Origin: Gammaproteobacteria bacterium
GTDB taxonomy: Bacteria > Pseudomonadota > Gammaproteobacteria > HK1
NCBI GenBank assembly: GCA_011775625.1
Contig: JAABYT010000030.1
Span: forward strand, 17,731 to 51,316
Direction of reading: 5' to 3'
DNA: 33,586 bases
A program made the position numbers and the translations under genes. Each line of letters begins with the position of its first letter. Position 1 is the first letter of the stretch. The notes beneath the pieces are model-generated. The model was not told the DNA's origin. It worked only from the letters and a program-made list of their open reading frames with translations, and did no database searches. Shown here one piece after another: positions 9,978 through 18,977 of the stretch.

Positions 9978-10844
9978 TTACTCTACGTCCGCGCCCTTGA
10001 AATACTTGAAGAACTGAGTGTTCGGTTCCACCAGCAAGACGTCCGAGGGATTATTGAACGTATTGCGATACGCATCGAGGCTTCGGTACAGCGAGTAAAA
10101 TTCTGTGTCCTGGCCAAACGCGTCGGCATAGATCTCGGTGGCGCGTGCGTCGCCGTCACCCTTGATCTTCTGGGCGTCTCGCTGCGCCTCCGCGAGAATG
10201 ACCTCACGCTCGCGATCGGCTTCCGCGCGGATTCGCTTGCCCTGCTCTTCACCCTCCGACCGAAACTTTTTCGCAACCTGCTCGCGCTCGGCGGCCATGC
10301 GCGCGTACACCGACGCGCTTACCTCTTCTGGCAGATCGATGCGCTTGAGACGCACGTCGATGATATCGATTCCCAGCTCATCAGCCTGATTTGCCGCGGA
10401 CAAGCGCAGCTTGTCCATAATCTCGGTGCGCTCGCCCGACACGACTTGCTGGATGGTGCGTTTACCGAACTCGTCCTTGAGGCCCTTCTGAATGACCGCG
10501 GCCAGACGATTCGAAGCCCTGCTGGGGCTGCCGCCGGTGGATGTGTAAAACCGCACCACATCGGCGATGCGCCATTTGACGAAGGAATCGACCTTAAGGT
10601 TTTTCTTCTCGTTTGTCAGATAAAGCTGGGGGTCCGAGTCCATGTTCTGAATGCGCTTGTCGAACTTGAGAATTTCCTGAATCAAAGGCAGCTTGAAATG
10701 CAGCCCGGACTCGTAGTCGGATCTCACGACCTCGCCGAGCTGCAGGTTGATGGCGCGTTCACGCTCGTCGACGGTGAAGATGGACATCGATGCGATGATC
10801 GCCGCAATGACCAGAAGAACCAGTACGACTTTTCCACTCATCAT
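9978..10844 (-). CDS. hflC: FtsH modulator HflC (SPFH protein)
   Basis: A 288-aa prohibitin/stomatin (SPFH) family protein. One N-terminal membrane segment (residues about 6-22, VVLVLLVIAAIIASMSIF) is followed by the SPFH domain with TVDERERAINLQLGEV and GLHFKLPLIQEI. A long charged coiled coil (about 165-245, with EAQRDAQKIKGDGDARATEIYADAF) precedes the C-terminal FNNPSDVLLVEPNTQFFKYF block. HflC forms a large periplasm-facing cage with HflK around FtsH and modulates its proteolysis. Two consecutive ATG codons open the gene; the first overlaps the hflK stop (ATGA), so the two proteins are made in a coupled, near equimolar way. Confidence 0.96.
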   Translation of the reverse strand: MMSGKVVLVLLVIAAIIASMSIFTVDERERAINLQLGEVVRSDYESGLHFKLPLIQEILKFDKRIQNMDSDPQLYLTNEKKNLKVDSFVKWRIADVVRFYTSTGGSPSRASNRLAAVIQKGLKDEFGKRTIQQVVSGERTEIMDKLRLSAANQADELGIDIIDVRLKRIDLPEEVSASVYARMAAEREQVAKKFRSEGEEQGKRIRAEADREREVILAEAQRDAQKIKGDGDARATEIYADAFGQDTEFYSLYRSLDAYRNTFNNPSDVLLVEPNTQFFKYFKGADVE

Positions 10845-12037
10845 CGCATCCTCGTCCGCAGAGCATCCCGGGCGCGCCGCGCGTCGTCCATATCGGCCGC
10901 CGACGCGCCGCCGTCGTCGCGGTTGGGATCACCGGGGCGCAGCACGCTGCCGGCCCCCTGACCCGAAAGCAGCTTGTCCAGGGGCAGAAACATGATGTTG
11001 TTGCCACTCTGGAGATCGACCAGCACCTTGCTGGAATTCGCCATGACCTGCTCGACCGTCTCGAGATAAAGACGGTCGCGCGTCACCTGGGGCGCCTTCC
11101 TGTACTCATTGAGCACTTTCAGGAAGCGATCGGTCTCACCCTCGGCTTCGGCAATGACCCGCTGGCGATAGGCCTGCGCGCGCTCGAGCATGGCATTGGC
11201 CTCACCACGGGCCTTTGGCACAACGTCCGCCTTGTAGGCGTTGGCCTGGTTGATGATGCGCTCCTGGTCCTCGCGTGCCTTGACGGCGTCGAAGAATGCA
11301 TCCTGAACCTGGGCAGGCGGCTGAGCGTCCTGCATGTTCACGCTGGTGATGCGTAGCCCCGCCTTGTAGCGATCGAGGATCTCCTGAATGAGCGTGCCGG
11401 TCTCGGCGGCGACCACGTCACGGCCGGCGGTAATGACGAAATCCATGCCGCTGCGACCAACCACCTCGCGCACCGCGCTCTCGGTCGCCTGGCGAAGGGT
11501 CAGGTCCGGATCGAGCACGTTGAAGAGATAGAACTGAGCGTCGCTGACGCGGTACTGGATCGAGAACTTGATGTCGATGATGTTCTCGTCCTCGGTCAGC
11601 ATCAGGGACTCGTGGGCGACGGAAGTCTGCGCGCCACCGGAGCTTCTGAATCCGACCTCCTGGTTGCGGATTTCCTGGACGTTCACCTTCTCGACGCGGT
11701 CGATGAAGTACGGCGCCCAGTGCAGACCGGGACCGGCGGTCGTGCGGTACTCGCCGAAGCGCAGCACCACCGCTTCCTCGGCCGGATCGACGATGAAGAA
11801 GCCGGCCAGCGCCCAGGCGCCGGCCAGGACCGCTGCGATGATGCCCATACCCGCCAGGCCGGTGCTGGGCAACCTGAAGCCGCCGCCGGGCGCGCCGCCG
11901 CCGCGCCCCCCGAACAGGCGTCCGAGGCGCGTCTGCAGCTTTTTCAATACCTCGTCGAGGTCGGGCGGACCCTGCTGGCCGCCTCGGTTACCCCAGGGAT
12001 CGCGTCCGCCGTTTCCGCCGGGCTGGTTCCACGCCAT
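10841..12037 (-). CDS. hflK: FtsH modulator HflK (SPFH protein)
   Basis: A 398-aa partner of HflC. The Gly/Pro-rich cytoplasmic N-terminus begins MAWNQPGGNGGRDPWG, the typical HflK opening, which fixes the ATG at 12037 over two upstream starts. GGAG lies seven bases before it. The transmembrane segment is at about 61-83 (GLAGMGIIAAVLAGAWALAG), then the SPFH domain (VDPAEEAVVLRFGEY, GLHWAPYFIDRVEKVNV, IIDIKFSIQYRVSD) and the coiled coil with AKGEAN-like KARGEANAMLERAQAYR. The C-terminal tail is Asp/Arg-rich. It lies downstream of hflX after 87 bases and overlaps hflC by four bases. Confidence 0.97.
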   Translation of the reverse strand: MAWNQPGGNGGRDPWGNRGGQQGPPDLDEVLKKLQTRLGRLFGGRGGGAPGGGFRLPSTGLAGMGIIAAVLAGAWALAGFFIVDPAEEAVVLRFGEYRTTAGPGLHWAPYFIDRVEKVNVQEIRNQEVGFRSSGGAQTSVAHESLMLTEDENIIDIKFSIQYRVSDAQFYLFNVLDPDLTLRQATESAVREVVGRSGMDFVITAGRDVVAAETGTLIQEILDRYKAGLRITSVNMQDAQPPAQVQDAFFDAVKAREDQERIINQANAYKADVVPKARGEANAMLERAQAYRQRVIAEAEGETDRFLKVLNEYRKAPQVTRDRLYLETVEQVMANSSKVLVDLQSGNNIMFLPLDKLLSGQGAGSVLRPGDPNRDDGGASAADMDDARRARDALRTRMR

Positions 12038-12124
12038 TAATCGACTCCATGCACACCCGTGCATCATTGGTTGGCCGCGCGGGCCGCCGTGTGACAGCCG
12101 CTGAGCGCGGGCGAACTGCGAATA

Positions 12125-13498
12125 TTAGGAGGCTTTCGGCGTGCCGGCAACCGGCAAGTCCGCCTCAACATTACAATTTTCGCCAACCTCGCGGCGGCTC
12201 ACGAGGGTCGGGGCGAGCCCCTCGCGACGGCGCAAACGCTCGAGCGCGGCGGGTGCGATGTTCACCTCGATGAGCCAGTCGCCGTTGTCCTCGGTGCGCT
12301 CGGCGACGACGCTGCCGAGCTCGTAGAGCCGCGCGCGCAGGCGTCCGGCGCTCGCCGGCAGACGAAGCTGCCTGACCACGGTGGCGGCCCGGAAATGCTC
12401 GCCGATGGCCTCGGTCAGTCGCTCGAGGCCGGTGGATTTCAGCGCCGAGACCCACACGCGCGTTGGCCCGGCGCTCTCGCCCTCGCGGCGCCGGGGCGCC
12501 GCGGCGCCATTCAGCGCATTCGCGCCCTGCGGGCACGCGTCGACCTTGTTGAACACGTGGATCTGCGCAATATCACCAGCACCAATCTCATCGAGCACGC
12601 GGTTCACCTGAACGATCTTGTCGGCGCGATGCGGGTCGCCGGCGTCGACAACGTGCAGGAGAAGGCTCGCGCGGCGCGTCTCCTCCAGGGTGGCGCGGAA
12701 TGCGGCGACCAGCTCGTGAGGCAGGTCGCTGATGAATCCGACGGTGTCGGCCAGGATGAGACGCTGGCCGCCCTCGAGCTCGATGCGCCGCAGGGTCGGG
12801 TCGAGGGTTGCGAACAATTGATCGGCGGTGCCGACGCGGGCGCCGGTGAGGGCATTGAAGAGCGTCGATTTTCCGGCATTGGTATAGCCGACCAGGGCCA
12901 CCACCGGCACCCCGGCGCGGCTGCGGGAACGGCGACTGAGCTCGCGTCGCGTGCCGACACGCTCGAGCCGTCGCTCGATGGCGCGGATGCGCTCGGTCAC
13001 CAGGCGTCGGTCTGTCTCGAGCTGCTTCTCACCCGGACCGCGCAGACCGATGCCGCCCTTCTGGCGCTCCAGGTGCGTCCAGCCGCGAACCAGTCGGGTC
13101 GAAAGGTGTCTCAGCTGGGCGAGCTCAACCTGCAGCTTGCCCTCGGCGGTGCTGGCACGCTGGGCGAAGATATCCAGAATGAGGGTGATGCGGTCGAGCA
13201 CGCGACAGCCGAGAGCCGACTCCAGGTTGCGCTCCTGGGCCGGCGACAGTGCCTGATTGAAGATGACCACGTCGGCGTGCTCGGCTGCGACCCGCGCGCC
13301 GAGCTCCGCGAGCTTGCCAGCACCGATGAAATGCCGGGGATCGGGCGCGCGGCGCCGGCCGGTGACCGTCGCCACGGGCGCGACGCCGGCGGAAATCGCC
13401 AGATCGGCGAATTCGTCGCGATCGTCGCCTCCGCGACCGTCCGGAAATGTGATGTGAACCAGAACGGCCCGCTCGCCGCTGTCCGGCCGTTCAAACAA
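12125..13498 (-). CDS. hflX: Ribosome-associated GTPase HflX
   Basis: A 457-aa Obg-HflX family GTPase that binds 50S subunits and splits stalled ribosomes under heat stress. The N-terminal nucleotide-binding domain covers LVHITFPDG to RHFIGAGK and ALSPAQERNLE. The glycine-rich segment LERQKGGIGLRGPGEKQLETD precedes the G domain: G1 GYTNAGKSTLFN, G3 DTVGFISDLPHELV, G4 NKVD, G5 VSALKSTG. The start is a TTG at 13498, giving (M)FERPDSGERAVLVHI, which lines up with the E. coli HflX start MFDRYDAGEQAVLVHI; no ATG fits. GGAG lies 11 bases upstream. It follows hfq after 29 bases and is co-transcribed with it. Confidence 0.96.
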   Translation of the reverse strand: MFERPDSGERAVLVHITFPDGRGGDDRDEFADLAISAGVAPVATVTGRRRAPDPRHFIGAGKLAELGARVAAEHADVVIFNQALSPAQERNLESALGCRVLDRITLILDIFAQRASTAEGKLQVELAQLRHLSTRLVRGWTHLERQKGGIGLRGPGEKQLETDRRLVTERIRAIERRLERVGTRRELSRRSRSRAGVPVVALVGYTNAGKSTLFNALTGARVGTADQLFATLDPTLRRIELEGGQRLILADTVGFISDLPHELVAAFRATLEETRRASLLLHVVDAGDPHRADKIVQVNRVLDEIGAGDIAQIHVFNKVDACPQGANALNGAAAPRRREGESAGPTRVWVSALKSTGLERLTEAIGEHFRAATVVRQLRLPASAGRLRARLYELGSVVAERTEDNGDWLIEVNIAPAALERLRRREGLAPTLVSRREVGENCNVEADLPVAGTPKAS

Positions 13499-13527
13499 AC
13501 GGGATGCTCCGCAACGTCCCCCCGAGA

Positions 13528-13782
13528 TTAACGCTCTTCGCCCTCGGAGCCACTTTCATCGTCGGGTCTCGGCAGCTTCACGTTGCGCGCGGGCACTACG
13601 GTGGAGATGGCGTGCTTGTAAACCATCTGGCTGACGGTGTTGCGCAACAACACCACGAATTGGTCGAATGACTCGATTTGCCCCTGCAATTTGATTCCGT
13701 TGACCAGAAAGATCGACACGGGCACCCGTTCCTTGCGCAGCGCGTTCAAAAAGGGATCTTGTAGTGACTGCCCCTTGCTCAT
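13528..13782 (-). CDS. hfq: RNA chaperone Hfq
   Basis: An 84-aa Sm-like protein that forms a hexamer and pairs small RNAs with mRNAs. The opening [20 protein letters not shown] contains the proximal-face Q8 and the Sm1 motif runs through [20 protein letters not shown]. The Sm2 motif [10 protein letters not shown] is intact. The C-terminal tail ([15 protein letters not shown]) is short and acidic, closer to Pseudomonas than to the long E. coli tail. Start ATG has AAGGAG at ideal distance. The preceding leader (13783-13833) is strikingly A- and purine-rich. Gene order miaA-hfq-hflX is the standard one. Confidence 0.99.
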   Translation of the reverse strand: MSKGQSLQDPFLNALRKERVPVSIFLVNGIKLQGQIESFDQFVVLLRNTVSQMVYKHAISTVVPARNVKLPRPDDESGSEGEER

Positions 13783-13833
13783 CGTTGTTCTCCTTATAGA
13801 TCGTTATCCTTCTCTTGTTATCTTGTTCTCTCC
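13783..13833 (-). promoter_or_regulatory. A-rich hfq leader with repeated GAGAACAA/GATAACAA units
   Basis: Read on the minus strand, the last 50 bases before the hfq ATG contain GAGAACAA, GATAACAA, GAGAAG, GATAAC and again GAGAACAA. These are spaced, near-identical A-rich units in an otherwise GC-rich region. A-rich purine repeats are what the Hfq distal face binds, and E. coli Hfq is known to repress its own mRNA through its leader. The segment also contains the Shine-Dalgarno AAGGAG. Autoregulation here is inference. Confidence 0.45.
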
Positions 13834-13955
13834 CTGACTCCGCGAGCCCGCCGACAAGCCCCGGCGACGGGTGTCTTGACGGCCGTATTCGCCGGCCGTT
13901 AACCAGGCATTCGGACAGTGGTGCTTCCCTCGTGCGGCGGCTGCGCGAAAAACTG

Positions 13956-13961
13956 AGTATA
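13956..13961 (-). promoter_or_regulatory. -10 element of a possible hfq promoter
   Basis: TATACT on the minus strand, in the 246-base gap between miaA and hfq. Predicted transcription start is near 13949, giving a leader of about 165 bases. The best -35 match (TTGAGG) is only 14 bases upstream, so the assignment rests mainly on the -10. Confidence 0.35.
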
Positions 13962-14028
13962 CCCCATATCGCAACCCTCAATCTGGGTCCAAAGTCGCTT
14001 TTTCTCCCACTCGATGCCACCAGCGCCC

Positions 14029-14973
14029 TCAGCCGAGCGCCTGCAGGCGCTCAGCGAGGCTGTCGTGGACCGCTTCAGCCAGCCGCGGCGCGTGGCAATC
14101 GAAGCGCACGGCGCCGTTCTCGGCGCGCAGCCAGGTGAGCTGGCGGCGTGCCAGCTGACGGGTGGCAGCGATGCCGCGATCGCGCATCTGCTCGTGGCTC
14201 GAGCGCCCCTGCAGATATTCGCTCACCTGCCGATAGCCCACCGCGCGCATGGCGGGCAGCTCCGGGTCCAGCCGCCAACGTCGTTGCAAGGCTCGCACTT
14301 CCTCGACGAGACCGGCCCGCAGCATCGCGGCGAACCGCGCCGCGATGTCGGCGTGCAGCCTGGCGCGCTCGGCGGGCTCGATGATCACGCCGAGCACGGG
14401 ATTCGCGAGCCCGGTGCGGTCATCGTCGGCGAGCAGCTGCGACATGGGGCGCCCGGTCAACCGATAGACCTCGAGGGCCCGCTGAATACGCTGCGGATCG
14501 CTGGCGTGGATGCGACGCGCGGATTCCGGATCGACGTCCGCGAGCCGCGCGTGGAGCTGCTCCCAACCCATGCTCGCAGCCTCCGCGGCGAGCTGCGCGC
14601 GGACCTCGGCATCAGCCGATGGCAGCACCGAAAGACCCTCGCGAAGGGCACGGAAATACAGTCCGGTGCCGCCGACCAGGAACGGAATCTTCCCCTCGCG
14701 CGTCGCCAGCACGATTTCCTGCAGCGCATCGTCGCGGAATTCAGCGGCGGAATACGCCTGGTCGGGATCGCGAATGTCGACGAGTCGATGCGGCACGCGG
14801 CGCAACGCCTCGGCGTCGGGTTTGCCGGTACCAATGTCCATACCCCGGTACACCATGGCGGAGTCGACGCTGATGACGCGCAGGGGTAAGCGCTCGGCAA
14901 GCTGCAGCGCGAGCCGCGTCTTTCCCGACGCGGTCGGGCCCATCACAAACACCACCGGGCGCGGATCAGCCAC
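14029..14973 (-). CDS. miaA: tRNA dimethylallyltransferase MiaA
   Basis: A 314-aa enzyme that adds a dimethylallyl group to the N6 of A37 in tRNAs reading UNN codons. The P-loop GPTASGKT is near the N-terminus, followed by [38 protein letters not shown] and [13 protein letters not shown]. The zinc-finger-free C-terminus with [14 protein letters not shown] and [13 protein letters not shown] completes the family pattern. The start GTG at 14973 gives (M)[18 protein letters not shown] and has GGGA eight bases upstream, 14 bases after the mutL stop. A TTG two codons earlier is a possible alternative. Co-transcribed with mutL, upstream of hfq. Confidence 0.96.
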   Translation of the reverse strand: MADPRPVVFVMGPTASGKTRLALQLAERLPLRVISVDSAMVYRGMDIGTGKPDAEALRRVPHRLVDIRDPDQAYSAAEFRDDALQEIVLATREGKIPFLVGGTGLYFRALREGLSVLPSADAEVRAQLAAEAASMGWEQLHARLADVDPESARRIHASDPQRIQRALEVYRLTGRPMSQLLADDDRTGLANPVLGVIIEPAERARLHADIAARFAAMLRAGLVEEVRALQRRWRLDPELPAMRAVGYRQVSEYLQGRSSHEQMRDRGIAATRQLARRQLTWLRAENGAVRFDCHAPRLAEAVHDSLAERLQALG

Positions 14974-14987
14974 CGCAAGCGTCCCGT

Positions 14988-16754
14988 TCAGAAGGCGGAA
15001 ACGGGAGGCGCGACGCGCCGCTCTTCGGCAAGCAGGGCGGCGATGTCTTCGGCATCGAGCGCGCGCCAGACACGCTCGCCCCTGCCGGTGAAGGCGGCGG
15101 CGTCGAGCTGCTCCAGATCGCGCAGCAGCTCCGCCATCACGGCTCGATCCCACGACCAGCCGGCGGTCAAATCGCATCGCTCGAGCACCAAATCGAGCAA
15201 CGCCGCAAGCCCGGCGGGACTTTCGTCGAGCGAGTCCGTGCGCGCCAGCGCATCGGCGAGTGCCGTCACCAGCGCCTCGGGCGACGCGCCCGCGAGCGCC
15301 GCCGGTATGCCACGGCAAGAGACCGACTCCGGGGCGACGCGGCGCAGATCGAATCCGAGCCGCTCGAGCACCGGCGCCCGCCCCTCGAGAGCATCGGCCG
15401 TGTGCGCGTCGACGGCGACGGCCACCGGCACCAGCAGCGGCCGCGGCGTGACGCCGCCGCGGTTGATGGCGGCAGCGAGGCGTTCGCCAGCCACCTGCCG
15501 GCATGCGCGGCGCGCGTCGACAAGAATCAGGCCTCGGGGGGTTCGCGCGATGACGTAACGGCGAGCCACGTGCTGCACGACCTCACCGAGCGGCCGCTCG
15601 GCCGCCTCGGGCACCCCGCCCCCGGCTCTCTCGCGAAACGCTTCATAGGCCGCCGCGTGCTCGCGCACGCGCGTGGCAGGCACGGGCGCAGGGGCCGCTG
15701 GCCCGGGAGCCCCCTCGAGCGCCGCGCCGACGTCGATGCTCTGATCGACCGACAGGGCCCGGCGCAGGCTGCCGGCGATGAAGCCGTGCACGCTGCGGGC
15801 GTCGCGGAAGCGCACCTCGTGCTTTCCCGGATGCACGTTGACGTCCACCTCGGCGGGATCCAGGTGCAGGTAAAGCACGTAGGCCGGCTGCCGGCCGCGC
15901 TCGATGACGCCGTCGCACGCGTGGCGCACGGCGTGGCGCAGAAGATTATCGCGGACCATGCGTCCGTTGACGAAGAAGTACTGCAGATCCGATGCGCCAC
16001 GGCTGTAATCGGGACCGCCGACCCAGCCGTGCAGCCGCAGCCCTTCGGCCTCGAAATCGAGCGCCAGCGCCGCGTCGATAAAAGCGCCGCCGCACAGCCG
16101 CGCCACCCGCCGGGCGCGCTCGACGTCGCTCGAGGCGACCGCCAGCGCCAGCGTGCGGCGGTTGTTGTGACTCAGGGTGAAAGCGCAGCCGAATCGGCTC
16201 AGCGCGGCACGTCGCAGCACGTCCTCCATGTGGCGGAACTCGGTCTTCTCGGTGCGCAGGAACTTGCGGCGCGCCGGCGTGTTATAGAAGAGATCCCTGA
16301 CCGTCACCGTCGTACCCGGCGGATGCGACACCGGCTCGATGGTGGACTCCCCACCGGGCGCGGCGACGAGCCTCCAACCACTCTCGGCTTCGGCCGTGCA
16401 CGAGCTCAGCTCCAGACGCGCAACCGAGGCGATGCTCGGCAGGGCCTCGCCGCGAAAGCCCAGGCTGACGACGTTCACCAGGTCATCGAGGGTGGCGATC
16501 TTGCTGGTGGCGTGGCGACTCAGCGCGAGCGCCAGGTCGTCCCTGTGAATGCCGGCGCCGTCGTCGCGAACGCGGATGAGTCGCGAGCCGCCCCGCTCGA
16601 TATCCACGGCAATGCGCCCGGCACCGGCATCGAGACTGTTCTCGAGAAGCTCCTTGAGCACCGAGGCGGGGCGCTCGACCACCTCTCCAGCCGCGATCTG
16701 GTTCGCCAGCTGCTCGGGCAACGCGTGGATGCGCGCCGGCTCAGGCGCCGTCAT
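14988..16754 (-). CDS. mutL: DNA mismatch repair protein MutL (no endonuclease motif)
   Basis: A 588-aa GHKL ATPase coupling MutS mismatch recognition to strand incision. The N-terminal ATPase motifs are complete: [41 protein letters not shown] and [20 protein letters not shown]. The transducer domain carries [12 protein letters not shown] and [14 protein letters not shown]. After a Pro/Ala linker (about 345-390) the C-terminal dimerisation domain reads [17 protein letters not shown] where nicking MutL proteins have the DQHAxxE(x)4E metal site, and there is no CPHGRP box near the end. The protein therefore resembles the E. coli type that relies on MutH. The ATG at 16754 is the usual start. 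It lies 34 bases after rlmD and 14 before miaA. Confidence 0.97.
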   Translation of the reverse strand: MTAPEPARIHALPEQLANQIAAGEVVERPASVLKELLENSLDAGAGRIAVDIERGGSRLIRVRDDGAGIHRDDLALALSRHATSKIATLDDLVNVVSLGFRGEALPSIASVARLELSSCTAEAESGWRLVAAPGGESTIEPVSHPPGTTVTVRDLFYNTPARRKFLRTEKTEFRHMEDVLRRAALSRFGCAFTLSHNNRRTLALAVASSDVERARRVARLCGGAFIDAALALDFEAEGLRLHGWVGGPDYSRGASDLQYFFVNGRMVRDNLLRHAVRHACDGVIERGRQPAYVLYLHLDPAEVDVNVHPGKHEVRFRDARSVHGFIAGSLRRALSVDQSIDVGAALEGAPGPAAPAPVPATRVREHAAAYEAFRERAGGGVPEAAERPLGEVVQHVARRYVIARTPRGLILVDARRACRQVAGERLAAAINRGGVTPRPLLVPVAVAVDAHTADALEGRAPVLERLGFDLRRVAPESVSCRGIPAALAGASPEALVTALADALARTDSLDESPAGLAALLDLVLERCDLTAGWSWDRAVMAELLRDLEQLDAAAFTGRGERVWRALDAEDIAALLAEERRVAPPVSAF

Positions 16755-16788
16755 CGACCTCGCGCTCCGCGCCAGGCCTTCGAGAGGC

Positions 16789-18147
16789 TCATTTGCCGCA
16801 CCGATGGAATACGGCCATGGCCTCGCAATGACTCGTGTGGGGAAACATGTCGATCACCCCCGCAGCCATCAGGCGGTAGCCGCTGCGATGCACCAGATGC
16901 TGCGCATCGCGGGCAAGCGTCTTCGGGTTGCAGGATACGTACACGATACGCTCGGGCAGATTGCCATCGAGCGCGGCGAGCACCTCGGCGGCACCGGCGC
17001 GCGGCGGATCGAGCAGCATCCGGTCCCAGCGTTCGTCGAGCCAGCGTCGCTCGGATTCGATCCGGCTCAGGTCGGCGCAAGCGAATTCGGCGTTGGCGAT
17101 GCCGTTGCGCCGTGCGTTGGCCCGCGCGCGCGCAACCAGCGCCGCATCACCCTCGATCCCCGTCACCCTGGCCGCGCGCCGCGCCAGGGCCAGGGTGAAA
17201 TTGCCGATTCCACAGAACAGATCCAGCACGCGCGCCTCCTGCGATACATCCAGATGATGAATCGCCGCGGCCACCAGCGCACGGTTCGTGGCCGCGTTGA
17301 CCTGGATGAAATCCGTCGGCTGGAACTCGAGCTCGAGTTCGAATTCGGGCAGCGCGTAGGTCAGCGGCGCCGGCTCATCGGGCCACAGCGGCGCGATGCT
17401 TTGCGGTCCGCCGGGCTGCACGTGAATCTGCCAGTCCCGCACGCGCGCGAATTCGACCAGCACGCCGCGATCGTGTGCGCTGAGGGGCTCGAGATGGCGC
17501 ACGACCAGGGCGGTGCCGGCATCGCCCATGGCCACCTCGATCTGCGGCACCCGGTGGCGTACATCGAGGCGATCGATCATCGCACGCAGGTCGCCGAGCG
17601 CATTGCCGACACGCGGCTCGAGGATGGCGCACGCACTCAGCTCGGCCAGCTTGGCACTCGATCTCTCACGAAAACCAACCAGCGCGCCGCCCTTGCCGGG
17701 CACGTGCTTGACGCCCAGGCGCGCGCGGCGGCGGTAGCCGATCGACGGGCCGCCGATCGGCTCGAGCAGGACCTCGGGCTGCACGCGGGCGCCCGCCTCG
17801 AGGACCCGCAGCAGGTGCCGCTGCTTGTGCTCGAGCTGAGCCCCGACCGGCATGTGCTGGAGCGTGCAGCCGCCACACATGCCGAAATGCGCGCACACGG
17901 GCGGGATACGTGCACTGCCCGCCTCGAGCACCTCCACCAGGTCCGCCTCGTGTCGCCGCCGGCCGCGCCGCTGTCTGAGTACGACCTTCTCCCCGACCAG
18001 CGTGCCGCCGACGCGCAGCTTGCGGCCGTCCACATCGACCACGCCGGCTCCGCTCGCATCGAGCGCCTCGACCCTGGCGACCAGGGTCGCCTCCGGCGGT
18101 CGCTTGCCGGCCCTGTCCGGGAGGGCCGCCGCGTGCCGCCCGCTCAA
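16789..18147 (-). CDS. rlmD: 23S rRNA (uracil-1939-C5)-methyltransferase RlmD
   Basis: A 452-aa SAM-dependent RNA methyltransferase. An N-terminal TRAM domain (about 18-65) precedes an iron-sulfur site formed by C85, C91, C94 and C173. The methyltransferase half shows FIQVNAATN, the SAM-binding LDLFCGIGNFTLALA, LLDPPRAGA and the catalytic C406 in YVSCNPKTLARD. Cys spacing and the DPPR motif place it with RumA/RlmD, which makes m5U1939 in 23S rRNA, rather than TrmA. The best start is a TTG at 18147 that overlaps the upstream gene's TGA (TTGA) and has GAGAGG upstream; an ATG at 18234 would overlap that gene by 90 bases and add unrelated sequence. Head-to-tail coupling with the exonuclease gene is therefore likely. 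Confidence 0.93.
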   Translation of the reverse strand: MSGRHAAALPDRAGKRPPEATLVARVEALDASGAGVVDVDGRKLRVGGTLVGEKVVLRQRRGRRRHEADLVEVLEAGSARIPPVCAHFGMCGGCTLQHMPVGAQLEHKQRHLLRVLEAGARVQPEVLLEPIGGPSIGYRRRARLGVKHVPGKGGALVGFRERSSAKLAELSACAILEPRVGNALGDLRAMIDRLDVRHRVPQIEVAMGDAGTALVVRHLEPLSAHDRGVLVEFARVRDWQIHVQPGGPQSIAPLWPDEPAPLTYALPEFELELEFQPTDFIQVNAATNRALVAAAIHHLDVSQEARVLDLFCGIGNFTLALARRAARVTGIEGDAALVARARANARRNGIANAEFACADLSRIESERRWLDERWDRMLLDPPRAGAAEVLAALDGNLPERIVYVSCNPKTLARDAQHLVHRSGYRLMAAGVIDMFPHTSHCEAMAVFHRCGK

Positions 18148-18926
18148 CGTGCCCGCCTCTCGGACCAGGCGGAGAGGAACTCCGCGACATGCGCGCGCTC
18201 GTCGCCAGTGAGCGCCTCGCGAAGCGCCTCGCATTCGCGCTCGTAGCCCGCCTCGTTCAGGTGACCGCGCACCAGCTCGAAACGCAGGTAGACGAGGTAC
18301 GTGTTCAGCACGTCGGTTTCACAATAGTTTCGAATCGCGTCCACATCGCCTGCAAGAAACCGCTCCCACACGAGCGAGCCGTGCATGCCGAGCTTTCCCG
18401 GCAAGCCGAGAAGCAGAGCCACCTCCTCGAGCGGTGCGGAGGCGCGTGGCTGGTAGCCGGCGAGCACGTCCATGAGGTCCGTGTGCCGCTCGTGATAGCG
18501 ACTGAGATAGTTGTTCCAGCGAAAGCTCGTATCGTCCGCGCCGGTCTCCCAGTAGCGGCTCGCAGCGACGCCGTGGAGCATGGAACGGTAGTGGAGCACG
18601 GGCAGGTCGAAGCCCGAGCCGTTCCACGATACCAGCGTCGGCGAGTAGCGATCGATCCCGTCGAAAAATCTTTGAATCAGCTCTTTCTCCGGTGAGCCGG
18701 CGTCACCGAGGGACCACAGCTTGAAGCGATCGCCGCTTCGCAGCGCCACCGAGATCGCCACGACGCGATGAAGGTGATGACGCAGGAAATCGTTTCCCGA
18801 CAGCTGCCGTTGCTTGTGGAACATGATCTCGGCGACGTCCTTGTCATCCAGACCGTCGAGATCGTAAAGCCGCCGCCCGGCGTCCACGTCCGGCACTGTT
18901 TCGATGTCGAAGACGAACAGATTCAT
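18144..18926 (-). CDS. PolB-like 3'-5' exonuclease (DEDDy)
   Basis: A 260-aa predicted 3'-5' exonuclease related to the proofreading domain of family B polymerases (PF10108 type). The four metal ligands are visible as D7 and E9 in FVFDIETVPD, the central Asp in LVSWNGSGFDLPVL and the final Asp in NYCETDVLNTYLVY, with the Tyr of the DEDDy form four residues earlier. It stands alone without a polymerase domain, so it probably works in DNA repair or RNA end trimming; the role is not established. The ATG at 18926 (MNLFVFDIET) was preferred to a GTG two codons upstream; neither has a clear Shine-Dalgarno. It sits in the same run as rlmD and mutL. Confidence 0.85.
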   Translation of the reverse strand: MNLFVFDIETVPDVDAGRRLYDLDGLDDKDVAEIMFHKQRQLSGNDFLRHHLHRVVAISVALRSGDRFKLWSLGDAGSPEKELIQRFFDGIDRYSPTLVSWNGSGFDLPVLHYRSMLHGVAASRYWETGADDTSFRWNNYLSRYHERHTDLMDVLAGYQPRASAPLEEVALLLGLPGKLGMHGSLVWERFLAGDVDAIRNYCETDVLNTYLVYLRFELVRGHLNEAGYERECEALREALTGDERAHVAEFLSAWSERRAR

Positions 18927-18977
18927 GGGCACTGCGAACGCGTGGTCCGCCTGCGGGATCGCTCCATGCGCGGGTTC

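Noticed and set aside
15402-18246. Long plus-strand open frames (about 565-600 codons) opposite mutL and rlmD
   Set aside because: They are antisense shadows caused by high GC codon use; the translations are Arg/Ala/His-rich without motifs, while the minus-strand genes have full catalytic motifs.
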